Of a stretch of 9,660 nt of DNA, positions 1-5,775 are shown one piece after another. Numbering within the stretch: position 1 is the first letter of the stretch; each line of letters begins with the position of its first letter. The DNA comes from an uncultured Lachnospiraceae bacterium (GTDB lineage: Bacteria > Bacillota > Clostridia > Lachnospirales > Lachnospiraceae). Under the pieces are notes generated by a model. That model was not told where the DNA came from. It saw only the letters and a list, made by a program, of their open reading frames with translations, and did not search any database. Location of the stretch: contig CAMKMR010000050.1 of the NCBI GenBank assembly GCA_946413945.1, positions 1-9,660 of the forward strand, given 5' to 3'. The position numbers and the translations under genes are program-made.

Positions 1-1265
1 TGATTTGATGAATAAGTATCAGAAATGGTAACTTTTCTTTCATCTGGACTAGGAAAACCTACATCACCTGCAGATTGCGCTTCATAAAAAGTCATTTCAA
101 TTATTTTCGATTTCCCCGTACCCTTTTCTGTAGAAAAACGCCAAAATGTACCACTTGTATCTGTACAAAAAGTTTCTATTTCTCCAATAGTCCTTGCAAG
201 CGTTAGCTTTTGAAGTACTCCGTCTCTTTCATCTCTAATCGCCGTTTTATCCTCTTCACTGAGTTTGCTATTTTTTATCATTGAAAGACAAGTCGATTGA
301 TAAACATCTACATAATAACACATGTTATCAATCTTTTTTGAATCAATCACTGCTACCTTAGTCGAATTATTAATAGCATTTCTACGCGATAAACCAGCTG
401 CTTTTGAACTCGCAGTAACATTATCATTAAACATAAAAAAAAACGAATCATAATCCTCCATATCCGATTTCAAATATGCAGTAGCTACAACCATATATTC
501 ACTTTCAGAAATAGCATCCGCATCCTTCTGCAAAATATGTTCTACTAAGTCATTATTAACTGATCCATCTTCATTACACACAGAATTATTGTACAGCGTC
601 ATTAAATCATTTTGCCACGATGAATCTTTCAATACATATTTATTTTGCCCTGGTTGAAATGCTTCTGCCATTGCCCCAAGTCCCCGTCTAGCTGCAGCTC
701 TAAATTTTTTCCCCTTTTCAAAAAATGAATCTAAGCTATCTTTCAATTCAATAAAAAGTTTGGCTCTTTCTTCCCAATATTCAATATCTTCCAAAGCATC
801 ATTTTTCTTATGCTCATACCTTTTTTTCGCTCCATAATAAAGCCCTTCATCAACAATAAGCCATCCAGGGGTATTGTCTAACTGTTTCTCCCAGTATTCA
901 ACATACCAACTGTTAGTCTCGTAATCTTTTTCGGCAGTCTTAATATTATCTAATATTTCAGTTCCATCCAACACATCCGTATCAAGCCTGTTATCAAGAA
1001 TATCATTAACATTTTTTATATCTATTTCATCTATTTCATTGGCAAAAGATAAAGCATTAAAAATCTCATTGTATGCCGACAGATATTGACACAAGCTATC
1101 TATACACTGTGCTTTAAGCGCTTCTTCCTTATTAAGATTCCTAATTCTATCAGCAATTAAAACATAAACCGAATTCTGATAATCATAATTTTGTTTAATT
1201 GTTGATAATTGTTCTATAAGATTTTTACGGTTAATTATCAACCCTTCTATTTCTTCATACCCCAT
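1..1265 (-). CDS. Large coiled-coil protein, LXG / type VII effector-like N-terminal part (3' end outside window)
   Basis: An uninterrupted minus-strand frame starts at ATG 1265-1263 and runs off the left edge, giving 421 codons without a stop. A ribosome binding site AAAAGGTAG (1283-1275) lies 9 nt before the ATG and supports this start. No signal peptide or membrane segment is seen. Residues 1-200 are charged and look helical/coiled coil; residues 120-200 carry YW..L, YWEERAKLF and a closing FF(x)nRRGLGAMAEAF stretch. This resembles the end of LXG-type N-terminal domains of type VII secretion substrates, which guide toxins to the secretion apparatus. Residues about 206-280 (SSWQNDLMTLY, NEDGSVNNDLVEHIL, KDADAISESEYMVVATAYL) resemble, from memory, a region common in large clostridial secreted hypothetical proteins. 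A C-terminal toxin domain would lie outside the window and is not seen. The gene is more AT-rich than the core operon and sits behind its own promoter and c-di-GMP riboswitch. The reading frame is certain; the effector assignment is inference. Confidence 0.8.
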   Translation of the reverse strand, partial: MGYEEIEGLIINRKNLIEQLSTIKQNYDYQNSVYVLIADRIRNLNKEEALKAQCIDSLCQYLSAYNEIFNALSFANEIDEIDIKNVNDILDNRLDTDVLDGTEILDNIKTAEKDYETNSWYVEYWEKQLDNTPGWLIVDEGLYYGAKKRYEHKKNDALEDIEYWEERAKLFIELKDSLDSFFEKGKKFRAAARRGLGAMAEAFQPGQNKYVLKDSSWQNDLMTLYNNSVCNEDGSVNNDLVEHILQKDADAISESEYMVVATAYLKSDMEDYDSFFFMFNDNVTASSKAAGLSRRNAINNSTKVAVIDSKKIDNMCYYVDVYQSTCLSMIKNSKLSEEDKTAIRDERDGVLQKLTLARTIGEIETFCTDTSGTFWRFSTEKGTGKSKIIEMTFYEAQSAGDVGFPSPDERKVTISDTYSSN

Positions 1266-1343
1266 AAGTTTATACTACCTTTTATTCTAAATTTTTTTCA
1301 AAGTATGCAAACTAAAGTGGTTAGAGCCAGGTCGAAAAATTCT

Positions 1344-1390
1344 GGATAAATAAAAAAGGTTGCAACAATAATCAAATTATCATTGCAACC
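1344..1390 (-). terminator. Riboswitch expression-platform terminator
   Basis: On the minus strand, positions 1390-1358 form a 15-bp stem (13 Watson-Crick pairs and two G-U pairs) with a 3-nt UUG loop. The arms begin GGTTGCAA and end TTGCAACC, followed at once by TTTTTTATTTAT (1357-1346). This is a classic intrinsic terminator lying upstream of the gene it would control. Its 5' arm is the 3' part of the adjacent aptamer (1390-1373), so terminator and aptamer cannot form together. The structure is read directly; the regulatory direction (ligand bound = read-through) is inferred from the overlap. Confidence 0.92.
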
Positions 1391-1470
1391 GAACTGCCAT
1401 AACATTTTATGTCTTAGACTCCTGGCTTTGCGTCCATAGATTTCTCTATGTTTGCTAACTGTTAACTTTG
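1373..1470 (-). promoter_or_regulatory. Class I cyclic-di-GMP riboswitch aptamer (GEMM-I)
   Basis: Read on the minus strand, the leader shows the GEMM-I elements in order. First comes GCAAAC (1455-1450), then a 6-bp hairpin closed by a GAAA tetraloop (1450-1435), then GACGCAAAGCC (1434-1424). These are followed by the tetraloop receptor halves TCTAAG (1418-1413) and TATGG (1401-1397), joined by the short stem ACAT/ATGT, and by GGCAGTTCGGTTGC (1398-1385). A P1 stem closes the fold: 1470-1457 pairs with 1373-1384, with a bulged G1459 where the family has its ligand-contacting guanine. The GAAA loop plus 11-nt receptor is the known tertiary lock of this class. Binding of c-di-GMP should stabilise P1 and prevent the overlapping terminator, making it an ON switch for the gene at 1-1265. 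Confidence 0.92.
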
Positions 1471-1477
1471 TATCTAG

Positions 1478-1506
1478 AGTTTATTCTAGAAGTGTGCAAA
1501 AGTCAA
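1478..1506 (-). promoter_or_regulatory. Sigma-A-like promoter of the riboswitch transcript
   Basis: On the minus strand, TTGACT (1506-1501, 5 of 6 consensus bases) is separated by exactly 17 nt from TAAACT (1483-1478, 4 of 6). Start of transcription is expected near 1471, which is the base of the riboswitch P1 stem at 1470. This agreement between two independent predictions supports the call. The -10 element is flanked by two TCTAGA palindromes (1473-1478 and 1485-1490), which might bind a regulator. Confidence 0.65.
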
Positions 1507-1800
1507 TGCTTTTATTACATATTAATAGGCCGTCCCAACCATTTTTGTGAGATTTATACAGCATATTGTGATTTATGTAAACTTAAATAACATATCAGAT
1601 CCTAGTCTGTCAACCGCAGCATCTCATGATCTGCTATATATTTTATTACGTTTTCATCTATAATTTACGTATATTTTTGAACGTTTACCAAAAGTTACAA
1701 TTTTGTTAATATCCCGTTCATAACTCGGCACTATTTTATATATAAATAGTTTTTTCATAACTCTCTCACTTTATTTATTAATGTATATTGTAAAGCAACT
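1507..1800. other. AT-rich intergenic stretch without a supportable gene
   Basis: This stretch lies between the hairpin downstream of the symporter gene and the promoter of the riboswitch transcript. No reading frame of credible length with a ribosome binding site was found on either strand. It holds a second candidate minus-strand promoter (1553-1581), a small hairpin with a 7-bp stem and one bulge at 1616-1634 (GCAG-C-ATC, TCAT loop, GAT-CTGC), an inverted CAGATC/GATCTG pair at 1596-1633, and a near-palindromic AT block at 1731-1749. None has a recognisable function. Confidence 0.6.
1553..1581 (-). promoter_or_regulatory. Second candidate promoter upstream of the riboswitch
   Basis: On the minus strand, TTTACA (1581-1576) and TATAAA (1558-1553), each 5 of 6 consensus bases, are spaced by 17 nt. 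A transcript starting near 1546 would also pass through the c-di-GMP riboswitch. The region is AT-rich, so a chance match is possible. The promoter at 1478-1506 fits the aptamer boundary better. Confidence 0.4.
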
Positions 1801-1841
1801 AAAGCCCCGCCGGTTCGGAAATCTTGGCGGGGCTTTTTTTT
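1801..1841. terminator. GC-rich hairpin, terminator of the symporter gene, possibly bidirectional
   Basis: AAAGCCCCGCC (1801-1811) pairs perfectly with GGCGGGGCTTT (1826-1836) around a 14-nt loop. On the plus strand the stem runs into eight T residues (1834-1841), a strong terminator signature. On the minus strand the stem is preceded by As and followed only by TTTAGTTGCTTT, a weaker tract. It lies 67 nt past the stop of the minus-strand symporter gene, so it probably ends that transcript. The better T-run faces the other direction, where no gene is visible. Confidence 0.8.
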
Positions 1842-1907
1842 CATCCTTTGTTTTATAATTTTTAGAATCAATTTTACCTTTGTTTGTTTCTAATCTCGTT
1901 CTTTGTC

Positions 1908-3380
1908 TCATTCACTTGCAATTCTGTTCTTAACATCATTATAGTCCTTTATCATATCCTTATCTGGCTTCTTTGAAAAAAGGCTTGCAACTACAACTGC
2001 AAATGTAGAAAGGATTATAGCTGGCAGGATCGGATTTATCCTGCTGTATTCTGAGAAAGACTGGTACCCCATATCTGCCGGTATGTATTTAAGATATTTT
2101 AACATGGGAACAGCAACACAAGCTGTCAGCATACCTGCTAGTGCGCCTTTTTTTGTCATTCTGTGCCATCTCAGGCTAAGAACTATAACAGGTCCGAGTG
2201 CTGTTGTCATAATCATAAACAAGAGAAATACCAGCTCTGATATCTTATCTGATGTCTCTAAATTAAAATACATCACTAATAGTAAGATTCCGATAAGAGT
2301 CCCTCTATATGCAACAACATCTTTCACCTTATTTCTTCCAGAAAATATCATATCGCTGATAAAGTCATTTGTTATCTCCGCAACAATAACATGAAGACAT
2401 ATTTCCAAAAGTGCTGAATAAACTGCAAGGATTACTATCATATAGAGATATCCAGTGAGAATTGTAAAAGCATTACTGGCCTGAGTCAGTTTAAAGAAAA
2501 GCTCTCTTACAAAATAAATATGTGTGGTAGATGTTCTCTGGACACTTACAGGAAAAATCATGGCGCGCGACATTCCACCCATAATGCAGCAGGCAAAAGT
2601 TATAAGCAAAGTAAGGATTATAGTAAGCCTTTTTGCCTTTACCATTACTCTTGCTGACTTTGTAGTCATAAAATACATAAGAAGCCCCGGCATACCAAAC
2701 ACTGCAAGTCCATATGAAAAATAATTAATATAGACATTCTCATCCATAAGAATACCGCCGGAATAAAGGGCATTTACATATCTGCTGACATTTCCAGCCG
2801 ACCAGCCCTGCATGATATTTTCAAATATAGTCCTGGTACCTAATGTTATGAATATCGCAAAGCATATGCACATTATGCATATAAGAACTATCACACCTTT
2901 AAGTTTTCCCAGCCTGTAAACTCCTGCAAAGCCTGATAAAAACGCTGGAAGAAGTGCTGTTAAAGCAATGAGTATAAGCGCAACATAATGTTTCATATCA
3001 AAAAGCTGTTCAAATGTCTTTGCCCCTGCATGCAGCGCAAATACAGCAATGCTAAAGCTTGATACTGTTATTATCACAGCAGATATAAACTGTACTATGT
3101 GCCCGTCATCTTTAAATCTCTTAGCAAGATACTGAGAGATAGTTTTGACATTCTTATATTTTTTTGTATATCTCATGAGTCTGAAGCCACAAAGCTCCCA
3201 GATAAGAGAAAAGCCTAGAAAGAAGCTGAAGGCAATCCAGCCAAGGCCTGCTCCTAAAAGATATATCCCAGAAGGTACAAATATGAGAAATATAAAAGAA
3301 AGTGAGGAAACGACCGATGAAATGCCCAGACTGTCTGCATCTATCTTTCCATTTCCTAAACACAGATCCCGCATATCCAT
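1908..3380 (-). CDS. Sodium:solute symporter (SSS/PutP) family membrane protein, divergent
   Basis: This is a 490-residue hydrophobic protein with roughly eleven to twelve membrane segments (first about 22-43, last about 450-468) and a charged C-terminal tail. It matches the PutP proline permease family at several places: GWIA.....G followed by TISQYLAKRF (79-89), FGMPGLLMYFMTTKSARVM (228-246), GPVIVLSLRWHRMTKKGALAGM (396-417) and the final segment with FSKKPDKDM (468-476). These proteins normally import a small organic solute with Na+; the substrate cannot be told. The start at ATG 3380 has a strong AAGGAGGA site (3397-3390) about 9 nt upstream and an in-frame TAA two codons before it. The protein therefore truly begins in the loop after the family's first helix. 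By eye, the Na+-site positions equal to PutP Asp55 and Thr341 are Ser26 and Ala323, so sodium coupling is doubtful. It may be co-transcribed with thiN, 104 nt upstream; no clear promoter is seen in between. Confidence 0.88.
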   Translation of the reverse strand: MDMRDLCLGNGKIDADSLGISSVVSSLSFIFLIFVPSGIYLLGAGLGWIAFSFFLGFSLIWELCGFRLMRYTKKYKNVKTISQYLAKRFKDDGHIVQFISAVIITVSSFSIAVFALHAGAKTFEQLFDMKHYVALILIALTALLPAFLSGFAGVYRLGKLKGVIVLICIMCICFAIFITLGTRTIFENIMQGWSAGNVSRYVNALYSGGILMDENVYINYFSYGLAVFGMPGLLMYFMTTKSARVMVKAKRLTIILTLLITFACCIMGGMSRAMIFPVSVQRTSTTHIYFVRELFFKLTQASNAFTILTGYLYMIVILAVYSALLEICLHVIVAEITNDFISDMIFSGRNKVKDVVAYRGTLIGILLLVMYFNLETSDKISELVFLLFMIMTTALGPVIVLSLRWHRMTKKGALAGMLTACVAVPMLKYLKYIPADMGYQSFSEYSRINPILPAIILSTFAVVVASLFSKKPDKDMIKDYNDVKNRIASE

Positions 3381-3484
3381 ACTTTAGCTTCCTCCTTAAT
3401 TATTCTTTGTGCCTCAATTTTCCAATAAACTATGCATATTTTACTAACAAAAGCATTTTTTCTCTTCCTATTAGTATTTAAGCA

Positions 3485-4159
3485 TTAGTCTCTACTCTCT
3501 ATCATAATCAGACTTCCTGAATCAAATATAAGACTTGCCTTTTCTGCAAGTATTTCATTACTTACCCCAAGACTGTTTCCAAATTTAAGATCAACGCCGT
3601 CTGTGTCATATTTAAATCCTGTAAGATAAAGTCCTCTTACTTCCTCGCTAAAAGGAAGATATGATACATATTTTCCAAACTCTTCTTTCTTATCAAAATA
3701 ATAAAGTTCGTTTGCCTTAAGAAGTCTTATCCTGTTGTTTTGATCCAGGATATAAGCCTTAATACCCTTATCAAGAAAAATCTTAAGAAGGGAAATATTA
3801 GCAAGAAGATGATCTATCCTTGTACCTGTTGCACCAAATATAGTAACAATATCATTATCAGATAGATTTCTGTTTTCTGTAAGAAGCTTAAGAGCTTCCC
3901 TTATTGCTCTTTCCATATCAGTATCATCCTTGACAGGATTTAATACTATCGTCTTTTCTGATGCCATTTCTATCAGACTTTTCTCATCACTACTTACAGA
4001 ATCAAAGTCTCCAACTGCAATATCCGCTCTGATTCCTAACTCGAGCAGCCTTTTTGCGCCTGCATCTGCTCCAATGAAATAAGAGTCTGTATTTGCCACT
4101 AACCAGGACATAAAAAATTCTCTATCAAATTTTCCGCCAGCTAATATTGTAATCTTCAT
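3485..4159 (-). CDS. thiN: Thiamine diphosphokinase
   Basis: This 224-residue protein transfers pyrophosphate from ATP to thiamine, making the cofactor thiamine diphosphate in the cytosol. Family motifs are clear: GADAGAKRLLELGI (30-43), VGDFDS (49-54), KDDTDMERAI (77-86) and the GATGTRIDHLLANI signature (109-122), which carry the acidic Mg2+/ATP and thiamine site residues. The C-terminal half is the usual beta-rich substrate domain, with NSLGVSNE near 195-202. The length is normal for the family. The start at ATG 4159 has only a weak ribosome binding site (AAGAG very close to the ATG), so expression may depend on coupling with rpe upstream. It is the last gene of the conserved rlmN-to-thiN block, as in Bacillus (yloS/thiN). 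Confidence 0.95.
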   Translation of the reverse strand: MKITILAGGKFDREFFMSWLVANTDSYFIGADAGAKRLLELGIRADIAVGDFDSVSSDEKSLIEMASEKTIVLNPVKDDTDMERAIREALKLLTENRNLSDNDIVTIFGATGTRIDHLLANISLLKIFLDKGIKAYILDQNNRIRLLKANELYYFDKKEEFGKYVSYLPFSEEVRGLYLTGFKYDTDGVDLKFGNSLGVSNEILAEKASLIFDSGSLIMIESRD

Positions 4160-4170
4160 AATCTCTTGCT

Positions 4171-4230
4171 TTTTTCTCTTACTTCAACGTCTTTTACTTT
4201 TGCATTTCCTACTTCTGTATTTCCTACTTC
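4171..4230 (-). repeat. Four imperfect 15-nt tandem repeats across the rpe stop codon
   Basis: On the minus strand four 15-nt units follow each other: GAAGTAGGAAATACA (4230-4216), GAAGTAGGAAATGCA (4215-4201), AAAGTAAAAGACGTT (4200-4186) and GAAGTAAGAGAAAAA (4185-4171). The first two differ at one base and the others are degenerate. The first unit contains the rpe TAG stop. The period of five codons keeps one frame open across the whole gap up to a TGA overlapping the thiN ATG. Confidence 0.85.
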
Positions 4231-4877
4231 ATTATCTCAAGGAAATCGCTTACATTCTTTTCAATGTCATTATTAAATATAGCTGAGCCAGCAACTATAA
4301 CATTTGCCCCAGCGTCGAGTACATCTTTAAGATTGCTAAGCTTTACTCCTCCGTCTACTTCAATATCAAAAGAAAGACCCATATCATCTCTTAATTTCTT
4401 AATCTCACTGATCTTATCCAGCTGCGATGCGATAAATGACTGTCCTCCAAAGCCCGGATTTACGCTCATTACAAGCACCATATCAACGTCATTAATAACA
4501 TACTTTATTGTTTCAACAGGTGTTGCAGGGTTAAGGGCAACTCCAGCCTTCATACCTGCAGCCTTGATAGCCTGAACAGTTCTATGAAGATGCTTGCAAG
4601 CCTCAGCATGTACGCACATCATATCTGCACCCACAGCCTTGTAATCATCTATATATCTTGCTGGTTCATCGATCATAAGATGGCAGTCAAGAAATGCATC
4701 CGGCACCGCCTGTCTTACAAACTTTATCACTGGAGGTCCAAATGAAATATTAGGAACAAAACTTCCATCCATAACATCAACATGTATCCACTCTGCACCA
4801 GCCTCGTGAACCTTCTTAAGATTTTCACCCATATTGTTAAAATCTATAGAAAGCATTGAAGGTGATAAAATATTCAT
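4224..4877 (-). CDS. rpe: Ribulose-phosphate 3-epimerase
   Basis: This 217-residue TIM-barrel enzyme interconverts D-ribulose 5-phosphate and D-xylulose 5-phosphate in the pentose phosphate pathway. Visible motifs are PSMLSIDF (6-13), HVDVMDGSFVPN (32-43), DCHLMI (64-69), MSVNPGFGGQSF (137-148), EVDGGV (173-178) and AGSAIF (196-201). The expected divalent-metal ligands are all present: His32, Asp34, His66 and Asp175, with Asp34 and Asp175 the likely catalytic acid/base pair. NPGFGG and AGSAIF form the phosphate grip. The length is standard. Its ATG overlaps the rsgA stop by one base (TAATG), with a GGAGG site inside the end of rsgA, which indicates translational coupling. Confidence 0.97.
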   Translation of the reverse strand: MNILSPSMLSIDFNNMGENLKKVHEAGAEWIHVDVMDGSFVPNISFGPPVIKFVRQAVPDAFLDCHLMIDEPARYIDDYKAVGADMMCVHAEACKHLHRTVQAIKAAGMKAGVALNPATPVETIKYVINDVDMVLVMSVNPGFGGQSFIASQLDKISEIKKLRDDMGLSFDIEVDGGVKLSNLKDVLDAGANVIVAGSAIFNNDIEKNVSDFLEIMK

Positions 4878-5767
4878 TAGTATTTCCTCCTGCTCTTTAG
4901 CAATTCAAAAAGTGATCTGTAGCTTTCGTATCTTTCCTTGGAAATGTTACCTTCTTCTACAGCTTTTTTCACGCTGCAGCCCGGTTCCGCCATATGCACG
5001 CAACCTGTAAAACGGCAGCTGTCATTATATTCATTAAATTCTCTATACATATACATAAGCTGATCTTCGCTAAGATCCATAAAATCCATAGAAGAGAAAC
5101 CAGGCGTATCCATGATAAATGTATCTTTGTCCACCTGTATCAGCTCTGAATGTCTGGTAGTATTCTTACCTCTTTTTATCTTCTGGCTTATCTCTCCAGT
5201 CTCTGCCTTAAAACCCGGAAGTATGGCATTCAGTATCGAAGACTTGCCTACTCCTGACGCTCCTGATAAAACCGAAGTCTTACCCTTAAGAAGCTGCTTT
5301 AACTCATCTATACCTTCTTTTGTATGAGCCGAAGTAAGAAGTACTCTATAGCCCGCCTTACTGTAAATATCAGCATAATAATGAACCTTATCTATTTTTT
5401 CCTTACTTCCGTCATCAATCTTATTAAAACAGATTATCGTTTCAATCTCCTGCTGCTCCATATTGATAAGGAACCTGTCCAAAAGTCCAAGATGAGGCTC
5501 CGGATAAGCTGCCGCAAAAATGATAATCGCCTGGTCAGCATTTGCAGCCGCCGGGCGAATCAGTTTATTTCGACGAGGCAAAATAGAGATGATATTCCCA
5601 GTTATTTTTTCCGAGTCTTCTACCATTTCTATCTCGCAGTCGTCGCCAACCAGAGGCTTAACTTTATTATTTCTAAAGACTCCTCTGGCTTTACATTCAT
5701 ATATTTTTAAATCCTCACATGCGACGTAATAAAATCCGCCGATGCCTTTAACAATTTTACCCTTCAA
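4877..5767 (-). CDS. rsgA: Small ribosomal subunit biogenesis GTPase RsgA
   Basis: This 296-residue circularly permuted GTPase checks late maturation of the 30S subunit and hydrolyses GTP when bound to it. Domain order is an N-terminal OB fold (about 1-70), the permuted GTPase domain and a C-terminal zinc finger. The G motifs appear in permuted order: G4 NKID (115-118), G5 TSA (145-147), G1 GASGVGKSS (169-177), G2 around TT (203-204) and G3 DTPGF (220-224). The zinc ligands are Cys251, Cys256, His258 and Cys264. The start is an unusual TTG (5767-5765). No ATG occurs in frame until residue 103, and an AGGAAG site overlapping the kinase stop lies just upstream, so TTG is the best start. In Bacillus the homologue (CpgA/YloQ) is a substrate of the neighbouring kinase/phosphatase pair. 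Confidence 0.96.
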   Translation of the reverse strand: MKGKIVKGIGGFYYVACEDLKIYECKARGVFRNNKVKPLVGDDCEIEMVEDSEKITGNIISILPRRNKLIRPAAANADQAIIIFAAAYPEPHLGLLDRFLINMEQQEIETIICFNKIDDGSKEKIDKVHYYADIYSKAGYRVLLTSAHTKEGIDELKQLLKGKTSVLSGASGVGKSSILNAILPGFKAETGEISQKIKRGKNTTRHSELIQVDKDTFIMDTPGFSSMDFMDLSEDQLMYMYREFNEYNDSCRFTGCVHMAEPGCSVKKAVEEGNISKERYESYRSLFELLKSRRKY

Positions 5768-5775
5768 TTTTCTTC

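Noticed and set aside
1596..1634. Inverted repeat CAGATC/GATCTG and a bulged hairpin between the transporter and the riboswitch
   Set aside because: Short, imperfect, not followed by a T-run and not similar to any known RNA motif; it could easily occur by chance.
1773..1853. A 25-codon plus-strand frame starting with ATG and reading through the GC-rich hairpin
   Set aside because: It translates the terminator hairpin and T-run itself, has no ribosome binding site and no homology that I recognise.
3381..3484. Possible separate promoter or riboswitch before the symporter gene
   Set aside because: Only weak -35/-10-like matches and a short AT hairpin are seen; no conserved RNA motif or terminator is present.
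5324..5710. Plus-strand frame of 128 codons opposite rsgA
   Set aside because: It lies fully inside a complete rsgA gene with all motifs and has no ribosome binding site; an antisense shadow.
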